64,000 nt of DNA. Source: an uncultured Clostridia bacterium. Its GTDB lineage: Bacteria > Bacillota > Clostridia > Christensenellales > UBA1242. The stretch lies in assembly GCA_930971385.1 (NCBI GenBank), contig CAKNGB010000002.1:57451-121450 (forward strand), in the 5' to 3' direction. Positions 27,574-35,674 of this stretch are shown in pieces. The notes beneath the pieces are model-generated. The model had not been told where the DNA came from and did not search any database. It saw only the letters and a program-made list of their open reading frames with translations. Each line of letters starts with the position of its first letter. Within the stretch, counting starts at the first letter, position 1. A program made the position numbers and the translations under genes.

Positions 27574-28711
27574 GAAAATCATCCTTTCCGTTGTTGCCTT
27601 TTTGCTTTTGGCGGGAATTTTGTTTTCCTCTTTTTCCACCTTGTTTTTTGCTTTAAAAGCAAGTGCGGAAAATCTATACACTTCAGCAGTGAGCGGATGC
27701 GTTATTGAAGCGGAAAGTGGCAGAGTTTTGTTTGAAAAGAATAAGGACAAAAAAGTTCCCATGGCAAGCACAACAAAGATTATGACGGCAATCACCGCGA
27801 TTGAAAACTGCGAAAATCTTGACGAAAAATTTGAAATTTCTCCTAAAGCGGTTGGTGTGGAAGGCACTTCACTCTATTTAAGAAAAGGCGATGTTTATTC
27901 CACTCGAGACCTACTGTTTGCACTTATGCTTATCTCAGGAAACGACGCATCGGTGGCGATTGCAGAACACGTTGCAGGCTCGACAAGCGAGTTTGTCACA
28001 CTTATGAATGAACTTGCAAAAAAGATTGGAGCAAATAACACTCATTTTGCCAACACTCATGGCTTAGACGCAGACGGGCACTACACCACAGCATACGACC
28101 TTGCACTGATAACTGCCTACGCTTTAAACAACGACACTTTTCGTGAAATTGTTTCCACAAAAAACACCAAAATCACAAATTCTAATGGCGAAAACAGATA
28201 TTTGAAAAACAAAAACAAACTTTTGTTCACGCTTGACGGTTGCATAGGCGTGAAAACAGGCTTTACAAATGACGCAGGAAGATGCTTGGTTTCGGCAATC
28301 GAAAGAAATGGTATGCGACTTGTTTGTGTTGTTTTAAATTGTGGACCTATGTTTGAAGAAAGTGCCACGCTTTTAAACGAGTGCGCAAATCGCTTTAAGA
28401 AAGTGGATATAACCTCGCTTTATAACTACAATAATGAAGTGGAAGTTTTGGACGGACGCGAAAAACTTGCCAAACTTTACACAAAGGAAAAATTTTTCTA
28501 TCCACTCACAGATAAAGAGGTGGAAAGTTTAGAAATTGTTTACACGCTTCCAAAATTTATAGAAGCGCCACTAAGTAAGGACAGTGAAGTTGGAAAAATT
28601 GAAGTATTTTTGAATAAAGACTTGCTTTTCTCTGAAAAAGTTTATACAATAGAAGAAGTAAAATCTAAAACACTTTGGCAAAGATTAAAGGAATTTGCAG
28701 GAAAGTGGTAA
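27563..28711 (+). CDS. dacB: D-alanyl-D-alanine carboxypeptidase (spore-type, DacB/DacF)
   Basis: A 382-residue low-molecular-weight penicillin-binding protein that trims peptidoglycan stem peptides outside the membrane. It has a signal peptide or N-terminal anchor (about 6-32), the catalytic SxxK STTK (S69-K72), SGN (S125-N127) and KTG (K231). A C-terminal beta domain and a short amphipathic tail (LWQRLKEFAGKW) follow, the usual membrane anchor. It lies between ytfJ and rluB, the spore-cortex gene neighbourhood of Firmicutes. Start at 27563 after GGAGGAG. Confidence 0.93.
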   Translation: MKNRKIILSVVAFLLLAGILFSSFSTLFFALKASAENLYTSAVSGCVIEAESGRVLFEKNKDKKVPMASTTKIMTAITAIENCENLDEKFEISPKAVGVEGTSLYLRKGDVYSTRDLLFALMLISGNDASVAIAEHVAGSTSEFVTLMNELAKKIGANNTHFANTHGLDADGHYTTAYDLALITAYALNNDTFREIVSTKNTKITNSNGENRYLKNKNKLLFTLDGCIGVKTGFTNDAGRCLVSAIERNGMRLVCVVLNCGPMFEESATLLNECANRFKKVDITSLYNYNNEVEVLDGREKLAKLYTKEKFFYPLTDKEVESLEIVYTLPKFIEAPLSKDSEVGKIEVFLNKDLLFSEKVYTIEEVKSKTLWQRLKEFAGKW

Positions 28712-28723
28712 AAGGAACTTTTC

Positions 28724-29428
28724 ATGAGATTAAACAAATTTTTAAGTACGGCTGGCGTAGCATCAAGAAGAAAATGTGACGAACTAATTAAGGACGGAAA
28801 AATTTATGTGAACGGCAAGGTGCAAGCTAACCTTGGCACAATTATAGACGAGAAAAAAGATGTTGTGGAATATTTAGGGGAAAGGGTAAATTTACCTTCC
28901 TCTTTTATTTATCTTAAGATGAACAAGCCAAAAGGATATGCTTGCACGGCAAGTGACGAAAAGGGCAGAAAAACCATCTTCGACCTTTTGGAAGATAAAA
29001 GCGTGCGTTTATTTAATGTTGGAAGGCTAGACTACGACACAGAAGGGCTTATCTTTTTAACTAACGACGGAGAATTTGCCAACAGCGTTATTCATCCAAA
29101 ATTTCAAATTGAAAAGGAATATATTGTCACGGTTGAAGGCGCGATGAAGGAAAGTGAGTTCGCTGTTTTAAGAAAGGGTGCGGTGGTTGACGGCGAGCGT
29201 ATGCCAAGCGCAAGAGTGAACCCAATTTCTTTCGACGGAAAAGTGACAAAACTTTCGGTGATTATCACGGAAGGGCAAAATCATCAAGTGCGAAGAATGT
29301 TCGAGGCGATTGGAAGAGATATTAAACTTCTTAAACGCGTGCGAATTGGAAGCGTGCATTTAGGAAATCTTTATCGCGGAAAAACAAAACCTATGACAGC
29401 CGACGAGATTGCAAGTTTTTTGAAGTAG
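28724..29428 (+). CDS. rluB: Pseudouridine synthase RluB family
   Basis: A 234-residue enzyme isomerising a uridine in rRNA. It has an N-terminal S4 domain (MRLNKFLSTAGVASRRKCDE), the catalytic motif GRLDYDTEGL with D103, and the C-terminal block EGQNHQVRRMFEAIG. It is complete, 12 nt after dacB, and most likely the last classical member of the ytfI-ytfJ-dacB-rluB operon. Confidence 0.95.
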   Translation: MRLNKFLSTAGVASRRKCDELIKDGKIYVNGKVQANLGTIIDEKKDVVEYLGERVNLPSSFIYLKMNKPKGYACTASDEKGRKTIFDLLEDKSVRLFNVGRLDYDTEGLIFLTNDGEFANSVIHPKFQIEKEYIVTVEGAMKESEFAVLRKGAVVDGERMPSARVNPISFDGKVTKLSVIITEGQNHQVRRMFEAIGRDIKLLKRVRIGSVHLGNLYRGKTKPMTADEIASFLK

Positions 29429-29437
29429 AGGATATGT

Positions 29438-29995
29438 ATGAAATTATATCATGGTTCTCAAAACGGAGATTTAAAAGAACTTAAAACAAACTTTAAAACG
29501 GCCAGAGAGAATGAAGAGGGAAAAGTTTTTTTGACGGATAGTTATGCTTGTGCGTTTATGTATGGTGCTTGCAGTTCAAGATTTTATAGCTATGATAAAG
29601 AAAATGATGTTTTAGTAATACAAGAAAAAGCACCAAATGGATTAAAAAAAATGTATTCTGGACACGGTTGTTTTATTTATTCAGTTGATGTTAAAAATGC
29701 AGAGAAATATGAAAATCATCCAATTAAAAACCATGTTTACATAGTCAAAGAAAATGTTAAATTGGATAACAAAGAGAGAATTGAAGATTGCTATCAAAAA
29801 CTTTTGGAATTAGAAAAGGAAAAGGCTCTTAAAATTGTTAGGTGGGAAGATTTAAGCGAAGAAGAGCAAAAAAGATGTAAGAACAACTTTATCAACAATT
29901 TTAAACCATATATGAAAATAGAAAAGCAGAAGTTTCCAGAAGAGTATAAACTTCTTGTTTCGCTTTATAAGGAACTTGAAGTTGAGGATGACTAA
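29438..29995 (+). CDS. Putative ADP-ribosyltransferase-fold protein
   Basis: A 185-residue soluble protein. The N-terminus (MKLYHGSQNGDLKEL ... VFLTDSYACAFMYG) has the shape of ART-fold proteins: YHGS as the His of the H-Y-E pattern, then a 'FLTD ... A..Y' strand-helix. I cannot place the third catalytic residue with confidence. The C-terminal half is helical and charged. It starts 10 nt after rluB with AGAGGA upstream and ends 1 nt before the next gene, so it rides in the same operon. Function is not known; an RNA or protein modification role is speculation. Confidence 0.65.
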   Translation: MKLYHGSQNGDLKELKTNFKTARENEEGKVFLTDSYACAFMYGACSSRFYSYDKENDVLVIQEKAPNGLKKMYSGHGCFIYSVDVKNAEKYENHPIKNHVYIVKENVKLDNKERIEDCYQKLLELEKEKALKIVRWEDLSEEEQKRCKNNFINNFKPYMKIEKQKFPEEYKLLVSLYKELEVEDD

Positions 29996-29996
29996 T

Positions 29997-31190
29997 ATGA
30001 AAGTTGGAATTGTGGGTGCGGGTGCATCAGGGCTTATGCTGGCTGGACTTTTGAAGAAAAAGGGCTTTGATGTTTATGTTTTTGATAAAAATGAAAAATG
30101 TGGGAAAAAGTTATACATAACTGGCAAAGGTCGATGTAATTTAACAAATTACTGCTCACCAGATGAATTTTTGAAGAATGTGGTGCGAGGCGAAAAGTTT
30201 TTGCGAAGTGCCATATACAATTTTCCACCAAGCGAATGTGTGAAATTTTTTAACGATTTAGGTCTTGAAACGAAAGTGGAAAGAGGAAACAGAGTTTTTC
30301 CAAAAAGCGATAAATCGAGTGATGTTATCAAAACTCTTTTTAAATTTTGCGAGGGTGTTAAGTTTAAGTTTTGTGAAGATGTGAAAAGTATAACTTTTAA
30401 CGGCGATTTTTGTTTAAGAACGAAAGTAAAAGAATATCATTTTGATAAGGTGGTTATTGCAACGGGAGGCGCAAGTTATTCTTCCACTGGCAGTGATGGA
30501 AGCGGATATAAACTGGCAAAAAGTTTTGGCCACAGTGTGGAGGAAATTAGGTCAGCACTTTGCCCAATAAAATTAAAAGACGATGTTTCTTCCTTGCAAG
30601 GTGTGTCGCTTAAAAATGTTGCCATTAATGCTGATGCGGATAAGAAAAAAATCCATTTTTTTGGCGAGATGATGTTCACTGACATCGGCATAACTGGACC
30701 CATAGTGCTGAGTTTGTCAAGTTTGATTAATCGCGCTTTAAATGTGCAAATTTCCTTAGACTTAAAACCAGCGCTTGACGAAAAAACTCTTGATGCAAGG
30801 CTACTTCGCGATTTTGACGAAAATAAAAACAAAAACTTCCTCTTTATTTTAAAAGGACTTATGCCACAGGCGCTTTGCAAGTTTTTTGCCAAGAAGTGTG
30901 AAATTTTTGTGGATAAAAAGGTGCACGACATAACAAAAGAAGAAAGGTTAAAAGTGGTTAAAACCTTAAAAAATCTTCCTCTTTCATATAACGGGCTTTA
31001 TCCTCTTGAAACGGGCATAGTCACAAGTGGAGGAGTTAAAACGGCGGAGATTAACCCAAAAACCTTTGAAAGCAAACTTCAAAATGGTTTATATTTTGTG
31101 GGCGAAGTTTTAGACCTTGACGCGTTAACAGGGGGATTTAATCTTCAAATTGCTTTTGCCACAAGTTATATGTGTGCACTTAATATGTAA
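29997..31190 (+). CDS. HI0933-type NAD(P)/FAD-dependent oxidoreductase
   Basis: A 397-residue flavoprotein of the HI0933/YhiN family. It has an N-terminal FAD dinucleotide-binding motif (GIVGAGASGLMLAGLL), GKKLYITGKGRCNLTN, the central VIATGGASYSSTGSDGSGY, and a C-terminal YPLETGIVTSGGVKT ... LDLDALTGGFNLQIAFATS. All family landmarks are present and the length is normal. The substrate of this family is unknown. The start 1 nt after the upstream stop implies coupling. Confidence 0.93.
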   Translation: MKVGIVGAGASGLMLAGLLKKKGFDVYVFDKNEKCGKKLYITGKGRCNLTNYCSPDEFLKNVVRGEKFLRSAIYNFPPSECVKFFNDLGLETKVERGNRVFPKSDKSSDVIKTLFKFCEGVKFKFCEDVKSITFNGDFCLRTKVKEYHFDKVVIATGGASYSSTGSDGSGYKLAKSFGHSVEEIRSALCPIKLKDDVSSLQGVSLKNVAINADADKKKIHFFGEMMFTDIGITGPIVLSLSSLINRALNVQISLDLKPALDEKTLDARLLRDFDENKNKNFLFILKGLMPQALCKFFAKKCEIFVDKKVHDITKEERLKVVKTLKNLPLSYNGLYPLETGIVTSGGVKTAEINPKTFESKLQNGLYFVGEVLDLDALTGGFNLQIAFATSYMCALNM

Positions 31191-31203
31191 TAGCCATATT
31201 TAT

Positions 31204-31233
31204 TTGACATTTAACATAAAAATGATATATAAA
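31204..31233 (+). promoter_or_regulatory. plsC promoter
   Basis: TTGACA (31204-31209), 18-nt spacer, TATAAA (31228-31233). TAGGAGG precedes the ATG at 31265. Confidence 0.65.
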
Positions 31234-31264
31234 TGAAATATAATAATAAATTTTAGGAGGCGTT

Positions 31265-31885
31265 ATGCTACTTTGGCTTGCAAGAATATTACTTTGGATA
31301 CCACTTTCCATTATGCATCCAACATATATCTATGGAAGAAAAAATAGACCTAAAGGCAAGGTTATAATTTCCTGCAATCATCGCTCTAACTGGGATATTG
31401 TTTCTTACATTCTTCACACCAGCGAAAAGGTTAAAATTTTGGCGAAGAAGGAACTATTTAAAAATAAACTTTTTGGCGCAATTTTAAAAAGTTTTGGTGC
31501 TATTCCAATCGACCGCGAGCATAATGATATTGGTGCAATTAAAGATTGCATGAAGGCGCTTAAAGAGGATAAGAAACTTTTTGTTTTTCCAGAGGGAACA
31601 CGCCTTAAAGATGAAAGTTTGGTTATGGGCGAAGTTAAAAGCGGAATGACTCTTATTGCCATTAAAACAAAAACTCCAATCTTGCCTATGTGGGTGGTGC
31701 AAAAACCAAGGCTGTTTAGAAAATCGCAATATATCATTGGAAAGCCGTTTGAACTTAGTGAATTTTATGGCAAAAAACTTGACGACGAAACCTTGAACGA
31801 GGCGAATAACATCGTTCGCGAAAAGATGCTTGAACTATATCATAACCAAGCCGAACTTCTTGGCAAAAAGAAGAAGAGAAAGTAA
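31265..31885 (+). CDS. plsC: 1-acyl-sn-glycerol-3-phosphate acyltransferase
   Basis: A 206-residue membrane-associated enzyme adding the second acyl chain to make phosphatidic acid. The catalytic NHRSNWD (H39, D44) and the substrate motif FPEGTR (108-113) are intact. A hydrophobic N-terminus associates with the membrane and the C-terminus is basic. It precedes an S1-domain protein gene, a remnant of the cmk-plsC-rpsA order of Clostridia. A repeat-type hairpin with T tail lies right after its stop and could terminate it. Confidence 0.95.
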   Translation: MLLWLARILLWIPLSIMHPTYIYGRKNRPKGKVIISCNHRSNWDIVSYILHTSEKVKILAKKELFKNKLFGAILKSFGAIPIDREHNDIGAIKDCMKALKEDKKLFVFPEGTRLKDESLVMGEVKSGMTLIAIKTKTPILPMWVVQKPRLFRKSQYIIGKPFELSEFYGKKLDDETLNEANNIVREKMLELYHNQAELLGKKKKRK

Positions 31886-31910
31886 TTTTAATATTGTTTT
31901 ATTGCATACC

Positions 31911-31947
31911 ACCACAAGATGTTGTGTAGTATGCAGTATTTTTTTCT
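31911..31947. repeat. Dispersed palindromic intergenic repeat, copy 2
   Basis: ATTGCATACCACCACAA and TTGTGTAGTATGCAGTAT form a near-perfect hairpin with a T7 tail. Matches copies at 19804 and 53377 in the TGCATAC-YACAC arms. It can act as the plsC terminator. Confidence 0.65.
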
Positions 31948-32047
31948 AGATTTAGATTAAAGAGAAAAAATTTCAAGATGTTTTTAAATTTCTTTGACTT
32001 TTTTATCTATATTTGGTATATTTAGATAAATTAAGAGGACAAGAAAT

Positions 32048-33088
32048 ATGAGCGAAGAATTTAACTTAGATTTAATTGACAAAACCTTTACATCCTATAA
32101 GAAAGGGCAAATTTTTGATGGTGTGGTTGTTTTAAAAAGAGAGGACGGCGTTATTTTTAATATTGGCGGAAAAAATGATGCGTTTATTCCTGCAAGTGAT
32201 TTTGATGACTATGAAAAAACTAAGATTGGCGACAGGTTTTCTGTTATCATAACCAAACAAAAAAATGAAGAGGGGCTTATAGAGGCTTCTATGCGTCTTG
32301 CGCGCGACATCAAAATTGCCAATCAAAATGCCCAAAGTTTGAGGCTTGGAAGCAAGTTCACTTTTGTTGTGACAAGTGTTAATAACAGTGGGCTTTCGTC
32401 TAAAATGGGCGACTATTCTGTTTTTGTGCCAGCAAGTGAGGCGTCGCTTAAATATGTGAAAGATTTGAAAAGTTTTGTTGGAAAACAACTTGAGGTTGTT
32501 GTGACGGAAATCGACCACGAGAAGAAAAGCATTATTGCAAGCGCTAAACTTTTGCAAGAGCAAATTAAAGTGGCAATGGAGAATAACTTTTGGAACAGCA
32601 TTTTCATAAATAAGATTGTTCAAGGTAAGGTTAAGAAAATCATGCCATATGGTGCTTTTGTGGATGTTGACGGCGTGGACTGCTTTTTGCATATCTCGCA
32701 AGTTTCCTATGATAAAATTGAAAATGTTGGCGAGGTTTTAAACGAGGGCGAAACCTATAAATTTAAAGTTATCAAACTTGACCGCGAAAATAAAAAAGTG
32801 GAACTTTCCTATAAAGCACTTTTGGAAGATCCAAAGATAACGAGAGTTAAAGAACTTTCTGTTGGCGACAAGATGATGGCGAAGGTGGTTAAACTTTTGA
32901 GATTTGGTGCGATTGTGAAAGTGCCAAACGGCGCAACAGGGCTTTTGCATATTCAAAACTGCACCGAGAACCGCACAAAGAACATCTATGAACTTGTGAA
33001 AGTTGACGATGAAGTTGAAGTGGAAGTTATCGACAAAAATGATGAGGATGGCAAAGTTTCTTTCAAACTTGTGAATAAGATTGGATAA
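32048..33088 (+). CDS. rpsA: S1 RNA-binding domain protein (ribosomal protein S1-like)
   Basis: A 346-residue protein made of four S1 (OB-fold) repeats (about 17-80, 98-165, 190-255, 270-340). The third is the most canonical (GKVKKIMPYGAFVDVDGVDCFLHISQVS). It corresponds to the short, four-domain S1-type proteins of Firmicutes, which bind mRNA and may assist translation. AAGAGGA lies before the ATG. The plsC-rpsA order supports the name. Whether it is a true ribosomal protein is uncertain. Confidence 0.85.
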   Translation: MSEEFNLDLIDKTFTSYKKGQIFDGVVVLKREDGVIFNIGGKNDAFIPASDFDDYEKTKIGDRFSVIITKQKNEEGLIEASMRLARDIKIANQNAQSLRLGSKFTFVVTSVNNSGLSSKMGDYSVFVPASEASLKYVKDLKSFVGKQLEVVVTEIDHEKKSIIASAKLLQEQIKVAMENNFWNSIFINKIVQGKVKKIMPYGAFVDVDGVDCFLHISQVSYDKIENVGEVLNEGETYKFKVIKLDRENKKVELSYKALLEDPKITRVKELSVGDKMMAKVVKLLRFGAIVKVPNGATGLLHIQNCTENRTKNIYELVKVDDEVEVEVIDKNDEDGKVSFKLVNKIG

Positions 33089-33133
33089 ATCATTTAATCT
33101 AAAAAGTTTGACGGAAAAATCTTCAAAATTTGT

Positions 33134-33162
33134 GTGACAAATTTGTTTTAATATGATATAAT
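33134..33162 (+). promoter_or_regulatory. metK promoter
   Basis: GTGACA (33134-33139), 17-nt spacer, TATAAT (33157-33162). Transcription should start near 33169, just before the riboswitch. Confidence 0.65.
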
Positions 33163-33170
33163 GTTAATAT

Positions 33171-33252
33171 CCATGAAGAGTGTGTGAGGGACAGCCCTGT
33201 TGACCACACAGCAACCTAGTTTTTACCAAGGTGCTAATGGCTGAGTCGATGG
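33171..33252 (+). promoter_or_regulatory. SAM-I (S-box) riboswitch aptamer
   Basis: The S-box core is clear: GAGGGACAGCCCTG, then CAGCAACC, then AAGGTGCTAATGG. P1 is CCAT (33171-33174) with ATGG (33249-33252). When SAM is bound, P1 forms and frees the downstream terminator. When SAM is low, the ATGGGT segment can pair with CCCAT to prevent it. It controls metK, so the cell represses SAM synthesis when SAM is high. Confidence 0.93.
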
Positions 33253-33267
33253 GTGAAAACTTGATTT

Positions 33268-33297
33268 AAGCCCATCATTAGATGGGTTTTCTTATTT
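33268..33297 (+). terminator. Riboswitch-controlled terminator before metK
   Basis: CCCATC-ATTA-GATGGG extended by A-T pairs, then TTTTCTTATTTT. This is the expression platform of the SAM-I riboswitch. Confidence 0.85.
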
Positions 33298-33355
33298 TCT
33301 TTATGGATTTTATAATGAAAAAACCTTTCAATATCAAAAATAACAAGGAGGAATT

Positions 33356-34441
33356 ATGATAAGAGTTATAACAAGTGAAAGTGTGAACATTGGGCATCCA
33401 GATAAAACTTGCGACACCATTTCAGATGCTTTTTTAGACGAAGCGTTAAGGAAGGATAAAAACAGCCAAATGGCAGTGGAGTGCGCCATTAAAAACAACA
33501 AACTTTTCATATACGGCGAGGCAACAACAAACGCTGTAATTAATTACGATAAGATTGCGAAAGACATTTTGAAAGATATTGGCTATCAAAACGATTTTGA
33601 AATTGTTAAAGAGATAAGCGAGCAAAGCCCAGACATTGCGCAGGCTGTGAAAAAGAAAAAATTGTGCGCTAATGACCAGGGGATGATGTTTGGATATGCC
33701 ACAAATGAAACAAAAGAGTTTATGCCACTTCCAATTGTGGTTGCGCATAAACTTATGAGAAATTATGAAAATTTTAGGCGTATGGGAAATTTGTTTTTTG
33801 CCGACGCAAAATGCCAAGTGAGTGTGGAATATGACAATTTTGCGCCTATTAGAATTTCCACTGTGCTTATAAGCGTTTCACATTCTGAAAAAATCACAAA
33901 CGAAGAAATTTGTAAGGAAATTTTGGAAAATGTTGTGCTTAGAGTTTTGGCAGAATATGAAAGTTTGGTGGATGAAAATTTGAAAATCTTAATAAATCCA
34001 AGCGGACGCTTTACAATTTGGGGAAGTTTTGGCGACAGCGGTTGTGTGGGCAGAAAGATTATTGTTGACACCTATGGCGGAGTTGGACGCGTGGGTGGAG
34101 GTTGTTTCAGTTCCAAAAACGCCACAAAAGTGGATAGGTCAGGTGCATATTACGCGCGATATGTTGCCAAAAATGTGGTGGCACACGGCTATGCGGATAT
34201 TTGCGAAATTGAAGTGGCTTATGCGATTGGGCTGGAAAAACCAGTGACTGTTAACATTGAAACTTTTGGCACAAATAAGGTTAGTTTAGAAGAAATTGAA
34301 AATTATGTTAAAAAGAACTTTGATTTTTCGCTTTCCAACATCATTAAGGAACTTGACCTGTTGAAACCAATCTATAAACAGACCGCTTGCTATGGGCATT
34401 TTGGCAGAGAGGAGTTTTCTTGGGAAAAAATTAAAAAATGA
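33356..34441 (+). CDS. metK: S-adenosylmethionine synthetase (divergent)
   Basis: A 361-residue enzyme making SAM from methionine and ATP, controlled by the S-box upstream. It starts with TSESVNIGHPDKTCDTISDAFLDEAL and contains NDQGMMFGYATNE, RKIIVDTYGG and KVDRSGAYYARYVAKN. Several usually fixed positions differ: GDQG is NDQG, the GG(P)xGD segment is WGSFGD, and the GRGAHGGGAFSGKD-type loop is GRVGGGCFSSKN. It is about 25-35 residues shorter than typical MetK. The riboswitch supports the function. AAGGAGG precedes the ATG. Confidence 0.9.
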   Translation: MIRVITSESVNIGHPDKTCDTISDAFLDEALRKDKNSQMAVECAIKNNKLFIYGEATTNAVINYDKIAKDILKDIGYQNDFEIVKEISEQSPDIAQAVKKKKLCANDQGMMFGYATNETKEFMPLPIVVAHKLMRNYENFRRMGNLFFADAKCQVSVEYDNFAPIRISTVLISVSHSEKITNEEICKEILENVVLRVLAEYESLVDENLKILINPSGRFTIWGSFGDSGCVGRKIIVDTYGGVGRVGGGCFSSKNATKVDRSGAYYARYVAKNVVAHGYADICEIEVAYAIGLEKPVTVNIETFGTNKVSLEEIENYVKKNFDFSLSNIIKELDLLKPIYKQTACYGHFGREEFSWEKIKK

Positions 34442-34508
34442 TGAATTTAATATTGATAAATTAATTTTTTTGTGTTATACTTTAAAGCGTAATAAGTGAG
34501 GTGTGATT

Positions 34509-35432
34509 ATGGGATCGGTTAATCCATTAAAAAATAGATATAAAAATCCTACTGACAGCAGTCAGTATGTTGGCGATGAAAGACAAAGAACAGATGCAAT
34601 TGTAGCGGAACTTGCAGAAAATGAGCGTAGAAAAGTAGAAACATTTAAAAAGCTTGCAGAAGATCCGAGGCACATAGCGAAAAGAAAAGCGTATGCAGAG
34701 GAAAAGAATGCTAAACTTGAAAGGCGAAAAGAATTGCGTGCAGAACATGACGCTGAGTTAGCCCAAAAAAGAACACAAGCGGCAATAAAGAAAGCGGTTA
34801 TGGAGGCAAGTAAGGCAGAAAAAATTGCAAATGAAAAAGCGGAGCAAGAGGAGTTTATCGAACTTAGCAAAAAAACTGATTTAGATAGTCTTGTGCTTGC
34901 ATATTATAAGCATCTTCAAAATCCAAAGTTCTTAGATTTTGCCATTTCCACTGTTCCTCAAATTCTTCCACATTTAGACGAAAATCTTTCACTAAATTGT
35001 TATGGTGAAACTCTCTTTAAGCATGAAAAGGCGTATATGGACAATATGCCAAAGTTGGTGGAAAAGTTTGGCTATAACAAGGTGGCGTCGCTTTTATACC
35101 GCGCATATCTACACAGCGACATAAAGTATAACAACCTTTTAAGTGAAACCGAGGATGGAAAACAACAAGCCTTGCTTATTTGGGGTAAGATTTTTGATAA
35201 TACCTATGGATTAATCAAGGTTTCGGAATTTTCCAAACTTGACGAGGACGAAAAGGTGGCACTTTTTAAAGGTCTAGGTAAGGAGTTTGTTGAAGAAAAT
35301 AAATCTAGGCTCATTTTTAGGTATAAAGCATTTATAAAAGCACTTCCTAAAGAATTTAAAAATTGCACATCAATTTTAGAACTTCAAAAAGAAGCACAAA
35401 GCGTGAATAAAGAGCGTTTTAGTAATAGATAA
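34509..35432 (+). CDS. Charged coiled-coil protein of unknown function
   Basis: A 307-residue soluble protein. The first 125 residues are a Lys/Glu/Ala-rich helical stretch (probable coiled coil); the rest is a mixed, more globular helical region without recognised motifs. No signal peptide. GTGAGGTG serves as ribosome site for the ATG at 34509. It is monocistronic, with a terminator directly after. I do not recognise the family. Confidence 0.75.
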   Translation: MGSVNPLKNRYKNPTDSSQYVGDERQRTDAIVAELAENERRKVETFKKLAEDPRHIAKRKAYAEEKNAKLERRKELRAEHDAELAQKRTQAAIKKAVMEASKAEKIANEKAEQEEFIELSKKTDLDSLVLAYYKHLQNPKFLDFAISTVPQILPHLDENLSLNCYGETLFKHEKAYMDNMPKLVEKFGYNKVASLLYRAYLHSDIKYNNLLSETEDGKQQALLIWGKIFDNTYGLIKVSEFSKLDEDEKVALFKGLGKEFVEENKSRLIFRYKAFIKALPKEFKNCTSILELQKEAQSVNKERFSNR

Positions 35433-35435
35433 AAG

Positions 35436-35462
35436 TAATCGCAAAAATGCGGTTATTTTTTT
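35436..35462 (+). terminator. Terminator
   Basis: TAATCGCA/TGCGGTTA hairpin with one G-T pair, then a T7 run. Confidence 0.75.
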
Positions 35463-35573
35463 ATAAAGCGAGGCAAACTAATCTTTAAGGAGGTAAATTA
35501 TTTATTATTTAATTTTTGTTTTTAAAAACGAAAAAAATTTTTCCATAAAATATCTTAAAAGTTTTAAATTTAT

Positions 35574-35602
35574 TTGACAAATAATTTTAGTTATTTTAAA
35601 AT
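35574..35602 (+). promoter_or_regulatory. Glycosyltransferase promoter
   Basis: TTGACA (35574-35579), 17-nt spacer, TAAAAT (35597-35602). The leader has a small hairpin CAACCA/TGGTTG (35641-35654) shortly before GAGGT. Confidence 0.78.
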
Positions 35603-35674
35603 TAATAATGTATAGTAAGTTATACAAGATTAAAACCACACAACCATTTGGTTGATAACATATTGAGGTTTCTT

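Noticed and set aside
35480..35515. A perfect AAGGAGGT Shine-Dalgarno-like sequence
   Set aside because: No start codon with an open frame follows at a suitable distance; probably chance or the remnant of a lost gene.
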